Shown here piece by piece: positions 35,102-44,516 of a stretch of 64,000 nt of DNA. The stretch's first letter is position 1. Each line of letters opens with the position of its first letter. The DNA lies in assembly GCA_964554185.1 (NCBI GenBank), contig CAZKNJ010000003.1, positions 1 through 64,000 of the forward strand, read 5' to 3'. Below the pieces are notes generated by a model. It worked only from the letters and a program-made list of their open reading frames with translations, had not been told where the DNA came from and did no database searches. The position numbers and the translations under genes were made by a program. The DNA comes from CAZKNJ01 sp964554185 (GTDB taxonomy: Bacteria; 4484-113).

Positions 35102-37981
35102 CTATGCGCTGGCGCCGGTTATCTGCTTGAACTTCGGGTCCATGTGCAAGCGCTCAAACTCCGGCGCGTATTTGATAGTTTCGGCCAGGCTGGGCTGGGT
35201 CTCCACCGCCTGCTGCAAGTACTCGAGCGCTTTCTCATTCTCGCGCATCAGCACCTGCAAGTGCGCCATGCCCATCAACAGCTGCCCGTTCTGCGGGAAG
35301 CGCTTCAGGCCATCGTCGTAAGCCTTGCGGGCGCGCTCGTATTCCTTGAGCTGGACCAGCGAGTACGACTTGTTCTCGTAAGCAGTCTCGTACTCCGGGT
35401 CAAGCTCAACGGCGCGGTCAAAGTGCTCCACCGCTTTGGCGAACTGCTCCAGCTGCGCCAGAATGACACCCTTGTTGAGCCAGGCCTTCTTGTGTGAGGA
35501 GTCTAGCTTCACGCACTGGTCAAACGAGTTAATGGCCTTGAGCTGCTCGCCTAGATCGACCTCCGCCAGCGCGCGCTGGTACCAGACCTCGGGCATCTGC
35601 GTGTCAATGTGGAAGATGCGCTCGGTGGCGTCAACCGCCTGCTCGGCCTCATGCAGCATGTTGTGCGCCGTGGCCTTGCGCAGCAGGAAGTCGGTGTTGG
35701 TGGGGTCAACCTTCAGCGCGGCGTCGTATGCGCGGATGGATTGCTTCCAGTGGCTCAGCTCGTCCTCTGCGCTGCCGAGCTGGAACCAGGCCTTGGCGTC
35801 CTCCGGGTTTTCCGATAGGTACTTGGTCAGCCACTCCACCTTGCCCTCATAGTCGCCCAGCTCGCCCAGCAGCAGCGCCTTGCGGTACCACACGAGGTCG
35901 AAGTTCGGATTGATGCTGATGCTGCGGTCAAAGCACTCCAGCGCTTCCGGGCGCATCTCCTTGGCCCACTGCACCAGAGCCTTGTTGTACCAGACGCGCG
36001 GGTCTTCGGGATTCTTCTCAATGTACAAGTCAATGTACTTGAGCGCTTCATCCTCTTCTTTGAGCCCGTGCAGCGCGACGGCGAAGTTGTTCCACGTCTC
36101 GGTGTCGTCGGGTTCCACTTCCAGGAAGTACTCGTATGTCTCCCTGGCACGCTCATAGCTGCGGGTCATCACTTCGGCCACGCCGCGGTTCTTGAAGGCA
36201 AAGTCGTCTTCTTCGTTCAGCTCAATCGCCTTATCAAAGAAGGTCATGGCGCGGTGGTCCTGGCCCAGCTTGCCCAGCAGAATGCCGTTGTTGTACCAGG
36301 CTTTGAACAGCTTCGCGTTGGATTCGCGGGCGTTAGTGAAGCACCTTTGGGCCTGCAATTTGCGTCCTTGTTCGTACAGCACTATTCCGAGGTTGTACCA
36401 GGCAGTGCTCAGGTTGGGGGAGGCGGCCAGGCACCGCTCGTAGGCCTCGCGCTCCTTCTCCAGGTTGTTGATCTTGCTGCAGGTGACGCCCAGATTGTAG
36501 AGGACGGTCTCCATTTCCGGCTTGAGCTCCAGCGCCTTTCCCATCGCCTCTACTTCGGCCTGCCAGTTCTCCTGTTCACGGTATATCAGCCCCTTGAGGA
36601 TAAAGTACCCGTGGTCCTTCTCCTTCAGGCTAATCGCCTTGTCCACGGCCTTCACCGCTTCGCTGAAGTTGCCCATCTTGTAGTGCGCCCAGGCCAGCCC
36701 GTAGTAGCAGTCGTTGTTCTCCGGGAACATCCCGACAAGCTTGGTGAACTTATTGATCGCGTCCTCGTAGCTGCCCTTCTTCAGGTCATTGTATGTATGG
36801 TTGACCAGCTTGCGCTCCGCCTCCTTGGCGGCCCGCTCCTTGTCTTCCTTCTTCCTGAACATCCCCTTGGTTTCTTTCTGCCACTGCTCAATGATCACTT
36901 CGTAATTCGCGACCAGGAATCCCTCGTCCAGCAGGTCGCGGTGCACCAGCTCCTTAAGCTCAATTGGGCGATAGCCTTCACGGCGGCGGATGTCGCCGTA
37001 AGGGATGATGTTAAACCGCTGGAAGGAGAAGGCTAGCTCCTCCTCAGTTGAGGGAAGCTCCAGGTCGGCCGCAAGCTGTTCAAACAGGTAATCGCTATCG
37101 TCAAGCTCAAAGAGCTTGAAGTCCTTGTTCTTCTCCATTCCGACTCCGAGAAGGTCGGAAATGGACTCGGGCACCTGCTTGATGTTTCCCTTGTAGGCCC
37201 AGAGCAGGCCGCCCTTGAGGACGTCCGGATAATCATGTGTGAGTTCGATCAGCGTGTTCATCACCGAGTACTCCATGCCGGAGTACCCGATTACGAACAG
37301 CCTGTTATTGGCCAGCGATTTTCGCAAGAAGGCCTTCATATCATCGTGGTGCTTAGCCATCCCCTCACGGATGTACCGCACGTCATACTTGTCGTAGTCG
37401 CCGTGTATCTTGACAACATAGCGCCCTTCGTCCAGGCTCACGAACTTAAGCTCGTCAATGGCGCGAATGGTGATGCAGTTGGTGCCGCGCAGGATGTAGT
37501 AAGCATCCTCCGCGAGGGTGTCCCAGTTGGTGGTGTACAGCAGAGGGTGGAACTTGCCCGTCTTCACGCCGATTACGTACATGAGGTGGCTGGGAGAAGG
37601 CTGCTTGCCCTTCAACATTTCCTTGAAGAGCTCCGTGCGCAGGAATACGCTCGGATACTCCTTCTCCAGCGTGCTCACGTACTTGTACGCCGGGTTGAAC
37701 CATTTCTGGCGCGATACCCAATCCTGCAGCTCCTCCGCCGTCATTTGCCCGCGCTTCGCCGGGTTGCTCTTCTCAAAGACCTTGACGACGATGCTGTCCA
37801 CCATGTCCTGAGCGGTGGGCAGCCCGGCCGAGACGGACACTCCCGCGCCAAAGAACATCTGGTAGTCCCGGATGTTCTCTAATAGCTTGGTGTACGCCTC
37901 TTCAAAGGGTATGACGCATTCGGCTAGGACTTCTTTGCGGTCCCGTTGTTCAACGGCTTTGATTCTGCGCCTGATTGACAT
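35102..37981 (-). CDS. SIR2-like domain protein with about sixteen TPR repeats
   Basis: 959 residues. Residues 25-290 are a SIR2-like NAD-binding domain: FFGAGVSVSAGLPTAQDM (44-60), TTNWDTLAEDAYY (150-162), the histidine of VVKIHGDYDKYD (His193) and VIGYSGMEYSVM (230-241), matching the glycine-rich loop, Asn-Asp, catalytic His and ribose-site motifs of SIR2_2 proteins. A charged coiled linker leads to about sixteen 34-residue TPRs from about residue 395 to the end (pattern WYNxGxxLxxLGxxxxAxxxFDKAxELNP). Such domains in antiviral systems cleave NAD on activation; a housekeeping deacylase role is also possible. Start MSIRRRI at 37981 follows GGAGG at a long spacing. Followed directly by ubiX. 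Confidence 0.87.
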   Translation of the reverse strand: MSIRRRIKAVEQRDRKEVLAECVIPFEEAYTKLLENIRDYQMFFGAGVSVSAGLPTAQDMVDSIVVKVFEKSNPAKRGQMTAEELQDWVSRQKWFNPAYKYVSTLEKEYPSVFLRTELFKEMLKGKQPSPSHLMYVIGVKTGKFHPLLYTTNWDTLAEDAYYILRGTNCITIRAIDELKFVSLDEGRYVVKIHGDYDKYDVRYIREGMAKHHDDMKAFLRKSLANNRLFVIGYSGMEYSVMNTLIELTHDYPDVLKGGLLWAYKGNIKQVPESISDLLGVGMEKNKDFKLFELDDSDYLFEQLAADLELPSTEEELAFSFQRFNIIPYGDIRRREGYRPIELKELVHRDLLDEGFLVANYEVIIEQWQKETKGMFRKKEDKERAAKEAERKLVNHTYNDLKKGSYEDAINKFTKLVGMFPENNDCYYGLAWAHYKMGNFSEAVKAVDKAISLKEKDHGYFILKGLIYREQENWQAEVEAMGKALELKPEMETVLYNLGVTCSKINNLEKEREAYERCLAASPNLSTAWYNLGIVLYEQGRKLQAQRCFTNARESNAKLFKAWYNNGILLGKLGQDHRAMTFFDKAIELNEEDDFAFKNRGVAEVMTRSYERARETYEYFLEVEPDDTETWNNFAVALHGLKEEDEALKYIDLYIEKNPEDPRVWYNKALVQWAKEMRPEALECFDRSISINPNFDLVWYRKALLLGELGDYEGKVEWLTKYLSENPEDAKAWFQLGSAEDELSHWKQSIRAYDAALKVDPTNTDFLLRKATAHNMLHEAEQAVDATERIFHIDTQMPEVWYQRALAEVDLGEQLKAINSFDQCVKLDSSHKKAWLNKGVILAQLEQFAKAVEHFDRAVELDPEYETAYENKSYSLVQLKEYERARKAYDDGLKRFPQNGQLLMGMAHLQVLMRENEKALEYLQQAVETQPSLAETIKYAPEFERLHMDPKFKQITGASA

Positions 37982-38044
37982 TGGAAGCAGTAACCTCCGT
38001 CCCCAAGATGGTAAGACCGGCCGAAATGGCGAGCCTGACACCTG

Positions 38045-38050
38045 ATTATA
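38045..38050 (-). promoter_or_regulatory. -10 box of the SIR2-TPR / ubiX transcript
   Basis: TATAAT in the context GTGTATAATCAGG on the minus strand, 63 nt before the ATG at 37981. The frame is open through this box, but that part is not regarded as coding. Confidence 0.5.
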
Positions 38051-38167
38051 CACTTTGCGGGCACGGGCGGCAATATGCGCGGAATCGCCCGTTCAGATAC
38101 GCGCCTCGGCATACAACACGGGCTGGGTACGCGGTTTAAAGCTTCTGCGAGCCTGGCGCGCGCCCTA

Positions 38168-38176
38168 TGTTAGAAT
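38168..38176 (+). promoter_or_regulatory. Extended -10 promoter of the DUF885 gene
   Basis: TGTTAGAAT, 35 nt before the ATG at 38212, which is preceded by GGGAGGGAG. Confidence 0.5.
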
Positions 38177-38211
38177 AGCAGCTGAATCGCCTGTGATATG
38201 GGAGGGAGAAC

Positions 38212-39852
38212 ATGGCTGATAGGGCTTTTGATCGCTTCCGGAACGACGTCTTCGCCTTCGTTCTCGGCGAATACCCCACTTGGGGCACCTGGATGGGGCT
38301 GCACCAGTACGACGGCAAATTTGCCAAGTACGACCCCGCTTCCATAAGAAACCGCCGGCGGCGCATGGCCGCACTTCTCAAGCGTGCGGGGAAGTTCAAG
38401 CTTGCCAATTTGGAGGGCGACGACCGGGTGGATGCGGAGCTGGCGCGGCGCGAGCTGGCCTACTGGCTGTACTGGATGGAGCGCCTGCCGGACCACCAGC
38501 GCGAGCCTTCCGCTTACGTAAACGAGATTCTCTTCGGTCTCTACGTGCTCATTCAGCGGGGCGCGCAGCCCAAAGACAAGCGTGCACGCAACCTGCTGCG
38601 CCGTATGCGCCAGGTGCCGCGCGTGTTGCGAGAAGCCATGGTTAATCTGGAAAACCCGCCAAAGGAGTTTACCGAGAGCGCCATTCTGGAGGCTCAGGGC
38701 GCGCTGGGCTTCTTGCAGGCCACGGTGCCCGCCTTCATCGCCAGCCTGCGTGGCGCCGAGTACCGGAAGCTGCGGGACGACCTGAGGGGCGCCACCGAAA
38801 GGGCGGAGAAGGTCTTTGCACGTTTCATCGCGTTCCTTCAGGACGACCTGCTGCCGCGCAGCCAAGGCAAGTTCGCCGTGGGCAAGCCGATGTTCAATTA
38901 CATCCTCAAGAACCACCATCATGTGGACGAGGATGCCGACTCGCTGCTGAGGCTCGGGCGCAAGTACTTACGCGAGACCAAGGCGGAGCTGGCGAAGGTG
39001 GCGCGCCAGCTCAGCCGGACCAAAAGCTGGGAGCGGCTGGTGAACGAGATCAAGCGCAACCATCCGTCCAACGCGCAGCTCGTCAACTACTATGCGAAGG
39101 AAATGAAGCGCGCACGCGATTTCGTGCGCCAGCACAAGTTGGTCACCATTCCCAGGGGCGAGAAGCTTCGCGTAGTGCCGACCCCCGCATTCGCCGCGCC
39201 CGTTATCCCCTACGCGGCCTACCTGTCGCCTGCTACCTACGAAGCGAAGAAGGAGGGCTTCTTCTGGGTCACCCAGGTGCCCGCCGGAACCCCGCGCGGC
39301 CGCGCCAAGGAGCAGCTGGAAGGCCACCCCAGGGCCGGCATCGTGGTAACCGCGCTGCATGAGGCCTATCCGGGCCACCACCTCCAGATAACCACCGCAA
39401 CCTACCACCCCGACAAGCTGCGCCACCTGTTCGGCACCAGCGTGTTCGTTGAGGGCTGGGCGCTTTACTGCGAAGAGATGATGTGGGAGCAGGGCTTCTA
39501 CTCCGACCCACGCAGCCGCCTGCTGCAGCTCAAGGACACGCTCTGGCGCGCCTGCCGCGTCATCATTGACGTGAGCCTGCACACGGGCAAGATGTCCTTT
39601 GATCAGGCGGTGAAATTCTTGGTCAAAGAGGCCAAACTGGAGGAGGTCAACGCGATTGCCGAGGTGCGCCGCTACTGCCAGACCCCGACGCAGCCCATGA
39701 GCTACCTGATGGGCAAGAAGCTGATACTGGAGCTGCGCCGCGACTACGAGCAGCGCGCGGGCAAGAAGTTCAACCTGCGCCGCTTCCACGACCAGCTCCT
39801 GTCCCACGGCTCCATCCCGGTGAAGTACGTGCGCGAGCTGATGAGGATGTAA
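38212..39852 (+). CDS. DUF885 family zinc-peptidase-like protein
   Basis: 546 residues, no signal peptide. The N-terminal WGTWMGLHQYDGKFAKYDP is the DUF885 opening. The C-terminal half carries the metal site: ALHEAYPGHHLQI (HExxPGHH, about 383-392) and FVEGWALYCEEMMWEQGFY with the third ligand Glu, followed by QPMSYLMGKKLI. This matches the M3/M32-like metallopeptidase fold proposed for the family, so a cytoplasmic peptidase is likely; substrates are unknown. It stands alone, divergent from SIR2-TPR and convergent with the PQQ-propeller gene only eight bases after its stop. Preceded by GGGAGGGAGAAC. Confidence 0.88.
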   Translation: MADRAFDRFRNDVFAFVLGEYPTWGTWMGLHQYDGKFAKYDPASIRNRRRRMAALLKRAGKFKLANLEGDDRVDAELARRELAYWLYWMERLPDHQREPSAYVNEILFGLYVLIQRGAQPKDKRARNLLRRMRQVPRVLREAMVNLENPPKEFTESAILEAQGALGFLQATVPAFIASLRGAEYRKLRDDLRGATERAEKVFARFIAFLQDDLLPRSQGKFAVGKPMFNYILKNHHHVDEDADSLLRLGRKYLRETKAELAKVARQLSRTKSWERLVNEIKRNHPSNAQLVNYYAKEMKRARDFVRQHKLVTIPRGEKLRVVPTPAFAAPVIPYAAYLSPATYEAKKEGFFWVTQVPAGTPRGRAKEQLEGHPRAGIVVTALHEAYPGHHLQITTATYHPDKLRHLFGTSVFVEGWALYCEEMMWEQGFYSDPRSRLLQLKDTLWRACRVIIDVSLHTGKMSFDQAVKFLVKEAKLEEVNAIAEVRRYCQTPTQPMSYLMGKKLILELRRDYEQRAGKKFNLRRFHDQLLSHGSIPVKYVRELMRM

Positions 39853-39860
39853 GCTCTCAT

Positions 39861-42800
39861 CTAATCGGCGAATGCGAATAGCTTGTAGTCCATGGTGACA
39901 TACAGAGTGCCGTCTTCAGCGATAGCTTGGCCACCGTAGGTGGAGCGCATATTCGCTTCGTATACCCACTTCGTCGTTCCGTCAGGGTTAATGGCGTAAA
40001 TGTTAGTGTCCATACTGCCGAGGTAAAGGACACCGTCGGCGCCAACAGCAGGAGGATTGTAAATGGGGCTGTACTGATCAACTCCTACGAACTTGCTCCA
40101 CTTGAAGTGCCCTTCGCTGTCCATGGCAAACAACGTTCCGTCTCTGGTTATCAGATAGACGCTCCCATCCGGGCCAAGCGAGCAGCTAGTCCATGGAATC
40201 TTGTTGATTGGGAATGTATACTCCCATGCCAGAGAACCATCCGAATTCAACGAGTAGAGAGACTTAGAGTGGTCTGAAATGTAGAGCGTACTGTTGTTGC
40301 TAACCACAACACCTGGTATGTACGTGCCAGAAGTCTGATATTCCCATAGAAGCTCGCCTTCAACATTAAAGGCGTACGCCGAGGGATTGGATGTAGTACT
40401 GCGGCCACTGACGTATATATCTCCGTTATCTCCTATTGCGGGACTTGTCGGGGCGATATTGCCTATCGGGTAATACCACTTCTGCATACCAAAGGAGTTC
40501 AGAGCATATAGACCAGCATAGCGCGCTTGATAGTAGATGGTACCGTTCGGGCTAACTGCAATATCTCCCCATGAGCCTGGAGATGTGAAATCCCACTTCC
40601 TCGTGCCATCGCAGCTAAACGCAAGAACTTTGGAGCGTATGCTAGCGTAAACCGTACCGTTACCGCCTAATGCTGGAGCAGTATTGTCACCATCCTCGTT
40701 CCGGGCTTTCCATTTCAGCGTGCCATCAGGATTGATGGCACACATGAACGTCTCACCACTACTGCCTGTAGTCTGGAAGTAGATTGTGCCGTCAGCATCA
40801 AGCACAGGCGGGCTGAAGAATCCAATAGGATCACGGTATTCCCACTTGAGAGTAGCCGTCTGTGGACCGATGTATGGACTTAGATGCTGGTGTCGCTGGT
40901 CTCGTCCATATGTCCACCAGTCGCCTCTACCGGCGGGCAGAACCTGAGCAAAATCCCCATTCCCAGTATCCATTACATCCACCGTGATTATTTGCTCGCC
41001 AGGAGTGAATACATACCCATTCTTGGACGCCCTTACCGTGTAGCTTCCAGGTTGCATTGCTGACAAGAGGTAATATCCGTCCGCATCAGTTCTCGAGCTC
41101 TTTCCCGAAGGGCTAGCGGTTATGTAAACGTCTGGGAGTCCCGCTCCGTCTGTACCTAAAACCTGGCCGGAGATGGAGAAGGATTCGTTTGCCGTCTGGA
41201 AGGCAAACAGCCACCCATCGTTGTTGCCTACGTACACTGTTCCATCCGGTCCTATGGAAGCATTCCCGCGGATTGGTGCTCCCGTATCGTAGAACCACTT
41301 CAGTTCGCCCGCTGGGCTCAGCGCATAAAACATCCCCGAGTAGTCTCCAAAGTAGACTGTCCCGTCTCCTCCAATTGTAGGATCGCTTCGGAATTCTTCC
41401 TTACAATCAAAACGCCACTTCAGATCACCCGATGATGTCAGTGCAGAAATTGAGTACCCGCTGTTAATATAGACGGTTCCGTCTGCAGCAATTGCAGGGG
41501 TGAAGTTGACGCCAAAGCTCGTAGGGTACTGCCAATCGAGCGAGCCATCGGGGGAAAGAGCATATACATATGTGTCGCGGCTAGCTATGTAAATTGCGCC
41601 ATCTGAGGCTATGGAAGGCGCATCACCAATTTCGTACCCGGTTTCGAACATCCACATAACTGAACCGCTTGGGCTCACCGCATAGAGGTTGTGGTCTCTG
41701 CTTCCTACGTATATTTCACCGCTCGGGCCGATTGCAGGACTAGAATATTCACTCATGTTAGAGGTGCCAACCTGAATGCTCCAAATGAGGTTGCCGTCCA
41801 CATCTAGCTTCGATAGTACTCCTTCAGAGCTGTAGACGATGATGAAGCCATCACTATTCATAACTGGCGAGGCGTAGAGATTTCCCACTTCCTGGGATTC
41901 CCATCTCAGGAATCCATCTGGACTGATAGCGCATAGGGTAGGACCTGCATTGCTCGTGGCAACATATATTGTACCGTCTGTTCCCACCATTGGGATTGCT
42001 GGGGAGTAACCCAGATGGTGCTCCCATAAGGGCATTCCATCTGCATCAAGCGCGTACAGCACATCATTGTCACTAGAGAAGTACACTCGTCCCTTTGAGT
42101 CTATGACTGGAGTCCCGGCTATTCCGTAAGTGGATCCAATAGGTGGTTCCGCGCAGAACTTCCATTTCACTGCCCCATTCTGGGCGCCGACGATGGAGCT
42201 TCTACCCGTGTGAGCAGCGTCGTGCATATACATCCACCAGTCGCCTTGTCCGGGCGGAATCGGCACCTGCACGACATTGCTTTCCGCACCCGGCTCACCG
42301 ACGGCATCCACCGGCTGAACTCTAATCCAGTCGCCGGGATTCAGCGGCAGTGTGAGCTCGAACCGCTTTCTCCCTTCTCCCCCGGCGGAGGAAAAAGCCA
42401 CGGTCTCCACCATGGATGGTTCTCCTTCCTGCTCCTCTGAGGCAAGTACTGCGTAGCTTGCTACTTCACGCAGTAGATTCGCAGCGATCGCGGTGATGTC
42501 CTGAATGTTGATAGTGCCGTCGCCGCTACCATCTATCCACTCGTTGGATTCGTCGGCTTCCTCGCCGAAGTGAACCGCGAGCGGCGAGATGTCCGCAATC
42601 TCCACCATGCCGCTCTGGTCGTAATCACCTGTATTCCGGTACGACCAGGTGAGCGTGTACGTGCCGTCGCCATTATCAACTATGGCCAGGTCGTCGATGC
42701 GATTGCCTTCCCCGCTGGGTGGCTTTGAGGTGATTCTGTGCGCTGGAAGCGTTTCTCCTACCGACCCAGCGGAGCTAGCCAGCGCTTCCCGCAGCGCTTC

Positions 42801-43019
42801 CTTGAGCTGGGTGAAGAGCGCTTTGTCCACCCATACCGGCACCGCCAGCGCCTGCAGCTCCGCTTGGGCTTCGTCAAGCGACATGGTTTGCTGCACTTGG
42901 TTTGACCCGTGCGGCCCTACTTCCGGCAGTTGTCCTACCGGTGCCTTCCTTCCGCCGCACGCGCATAGCAGCAAAGCAGTCATTGCGGCGATGCATATTG
43001 CCCATGTGGGATTCCTCAT
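39861..43019 (-). CDS. PQQ-type beta-propeller lipoprotein with dockerin-like and regulatory-like domains
   Basis: 1052 residues. The lipobox LLLCAC puts the lipid at Cys21. Residues 131-184 are a dockerin-like pair of calcium loops (DYDQSGMVEIADIS and DGSGDGTINIQDITAIAANL). About 255-625 and 705-1050 are two series of PQQ-like blades (repeated GTVYVGxxD..LYALxPDG..W patterns, such as DGTVYFGDYSGMFYALSPAG). Between them lies a carboxypeptidase-regulatory-like domain (SISGQVLGTDGAGLPDVYI). The dockerin-like segment may attach it to a partner with a cohesin-like domain; none is in the window. From about 39900 to 42300 the GC content is close to 50 per cent, clearly below the flanks. GGGGAGG precedes the ATG. 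Monocistronic. Confidence 0.85.
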   Translation of the reverse strand: MRNPTWAICIAAMTALLLCACGGRKAPVGQLPEVGPHGSNQVQQTMSLDEAQAELQALAVPVWVDKALFTQLKEALREALASSAGSVGETLPAHRITSKPPSGEGNRIDDLAIVDNGDGTYTLTWSYRNTGDYDQSGMVEIADISPLAVHFGEEADESNEWIDGSGDGTINIQDITAIAANLLREVASYAVLASEEQEGEPSMVETVAFSSAGGEGRKRFELTLPLNPGDWIRVQPVDAVGEPGAESNVVQVPIPPGQGDWWMYMHDAAHTGRSSIVGAQNGAVKWKFCAEPPIGSTYGIAGTPVIDSKGRVYFSSDNDVLYALDADGMPLWEHHLGYSPAIPMVGTDGTIYVATSNAGPTLCAISPDGFLRWESQEVGNLYASPVMNSDGFIIVYSSEGVLSKLDVDGNLIWSIQVGTSNMSEYSSPAIGPSGEIYVGSRDHNLYAVSPSGSVMWMFETGYEIGDAPSIASDGAIYIASRDTYVYALSPDGSLDWQYPTSFGVNFTPAIAADGTVYINSGYSISALTSSGDLKWRFDCKEEFRSDPTIGGDGTVYFGDYSGMFYALSPAGELKWFYDTGAPIRGNASIGPDGTVYVGNNDGWLFAFQTANESFSISGQVLGTDGAGLPDVYITASPSGKSSRTDADGYYLLSAMQPGSYTVRASKNGYVFTPGEQIITVDVMDTGNGDFAQVLPAGRGDWWTYGRDQRHQHLSPYIGPQTATLKWEYRDPIGFFSPPVLDADGTIYFQTTGSSGETFMCAINPDGTLKWKARNEDGDNTAPALGGNGTVYASIRSKVLAFSCDGTRKWDFTSPGSWGDIAVSPNGTIYYQARYAGLYALNSFGMQKWYYPIGNIAPTSPAIGDNGDIYVSGRSTTSNPSAYAFNVEGELLWEYQTSGTYIPGVVVSNNSTLYISDHSKSLYSLNSDGSLAWEYTFPINKIPWTSCSLGPDGSVYLITRDGTLFAMDSEGHFKWSKFVGVDQYSPIYNPPAVGADGVLYLGSMDTNIYAINPDGTTKWVYEANMRSTYGGQAIAEDGTLYVTMDYKLFAFAD

Positions 43020-43132
43020 CTCAACCTCCCCTCTGGGGACCCCGCGGTTTCCCCAAATGTACCATTAGATTATACCCTCTGCTAGTACTAAATGGTGATG
43101 GATTCTGCCGCTGAACCGTCCATCCCCCCAGA

Positions 43133-43141
43133 TGATAGAAT
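43133..43141 (+). promoter_or_regulatory. Extended -10 promoter of the MoeA-like gene
   Basis: TGATAGAAT ends eight bases before the ATG at 43150. The frame is open from an ATG inside the box itself (43132), which supports the later start and a leaderless mRNA. Confidence 0.5.
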
Positions 43142-43149
43142 ACTCGCCT

Positions 43150-44364
43150 ATGCTAACTGGCCCCAAGTGGCAGGAGGCGCAGGAGAAGCTGCTTTCGTGG
43201 GCGCGTCCGCTGAGCGCGGAAAGCGTCCCGCTGCGCCACGCGCTGTTCAGTTGCGCCGAAACGGCGGTGTCCGCCGCCCTGCCGTACCCGCCGCACAACC
43301 TTGCGCTGGCGCAGGGCTTCGCCGTCAGCTTCAAGGAGCTGCAGCGCCAGGCAGCCCAGGGCGGTCCACCGCGCTTCCGCTTCGGCGGCACTCTGGGGGG
43401 CGGGCGCACCTACGAACGCAAGGTGCAGGACAACTCTGTGCTGCTGGTGGAGCCGGGAATGCTGCTGCCGGACGGGCTGGACGCTGTAGTCGCGCCGTCC
43501 GCCACCGAGCGGGTGGGCAACGAAGTGGAAATCCGCGAAGTGCCGGATAAGCCGAGCGGAGTGTGGCTGCGCGGCGTCTTCGCCGGTCAAAACACCGAGC
43601 TGGTGCCCCGGGGCGCCTGCCTGGGAGCCGCCTCGTTCGCGGCGCTGCACAGCCAGAGCCTGGAAGAAGCCCGGGTCGTGCGCCAGCCGCTGGTCGGCTC
43701 GCTTATCATCGGCAACGGCCTGGCGGACGCCGCCGCGGCCAAGCCGCCCGACGGCGCCTGCATCGAGCTGCTCTCGCCGATGCTGCGCGCGGCCTGCGTG
43801 CGCGGCCAATGCTCGTTCGTTTCCCAGGGAGTGCAGGAGCAACACCTGACCATCCCCGGCGCCCTCGCCGATGCGCAGGATCAAGTGGAGGCGCTGGTCG
43901 TTTCGGGACTGCTGTCGGACGCCCAATTTGAGGAGCTTCGCCGGACGCTGGAGCAGGATTGGGAACTGCGCATAGCGGGGCTTGCCCATCCATTGGGTAA
44001 GCAAGTGCTGATTGCCGAGCGCAACGGGCGCTGGCTGCTGTTCATTCCCTACCACCCGCCGTTGCTGTTAGCACTCGCCGCCTTGCTGCTCCAGCCGTTG
44101 GTCACGCGCCTCAAGGGGCACAATGGCGACGCTTTCTCCTATGCCGAGTGCGCGGAATCCGCATCCGGTGACACCGCTGACGATATCTGGCTGGGCCGTG
44201 AAGTGGTCCAGAGTGACCGGTTCAAGCCGGCCCGGGTGAAGCTGCTGAAGCAGGTTTCGGCCGCATCGCTGGCGGATATGGCGCGCGCAACCTGCGTCGC
44301 CGTGCCGAGCACCGGGGGCGGTGCAGTGGAGCCGAACACACCTCTAGCCATAGCCCAAGTGTGA
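43150..44364 (+). CDS. Degenerate MoeA-like (molybdopterin molybdotransferase fold) protein
   Basis: 404 residues. The order of segments follows MoeA. An N-terminal WQEAQEKLLSWARPLSAESVPLRHAL matches the EALxxIL...VPLxxAL opening, VLLVEPGMLLPDGLDAVVAPS matches TGAMLPxGADAVV, and RQPLVGSLIIGNGLADAA stands where RPxVxxxxTGDEL should be. Near the C-terminus HPLGKQVLIAERNGRWLLFIPYHPPLLLALAALLLQPLV matches the PGKP...GLPGNPVS block. The residues that bind molybdopterin and molybdate (the MDGYA, TGDEL and PGNP motifs) are all altered, so molybdate insertion is unlikely. No other molybdenum-cofactor gene is near. It lies 152 bases upstream of lptD in the same direction. Confidence 0.6.
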   Translation: MLTGPKWQEAQEKLLSWARPLSAESVPLRHALFSCAETAVSAALPYPPHNLALAQGFAVSFKELQRQAAQGGPPRFRFGGTLGGGRTYERKVQDNSVLLVEPGMLLPDGLDAVVAPSATERVGNEVEIREVPDKPSGVWLRGVFAGQNTELVPRGACLGAASFAALHSQSLEEARVVRQPLVGSLIIGNGLADAAAAKPPDGACIELLSPMLRAACVRGQCSFVSQGVQEQHLTIPGALADAQDQVEALVVSGLLSDAQFEELRRTLEQDWELRIAGLAHPLGKQVLIAERNGRWLLFIPYHPPLLLALAALLLQPLVTRLKGHNGDAFSYAECAESASGDTADDIWLGREVVQSDRFKPARVKLLKQVSAASLADMARATCVAVPSTGGGAVEPNTPLAIAQV

Positions 44365-44424
44365 AGATTGAAGCTGATTGCCCCCGATTCGTCTCCTTAT
44401 AGGGCTGGTCACGGCCCCATCCGA

Positions 44425-44433
44425 TGCTACAAT
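44425..44433 (+). promoter_or_regulatory. Extended -10 promoter upstream of lptD
   Basis: TGCTACAAT. The next in-frame ATG (44448) is 14 bases downstream; the ATG with the better ribosome-binding site is at 44517. Confidence 0.45.
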
Positions 44434-44516
44434 TACCGTCTCTGCAAATGCCAGGAGGTTTGGGACAAGCACGCCGCCCCCGCTTTGCGTGCGTTCCTAT
44501 GAGGGTAGGGGCTTGT

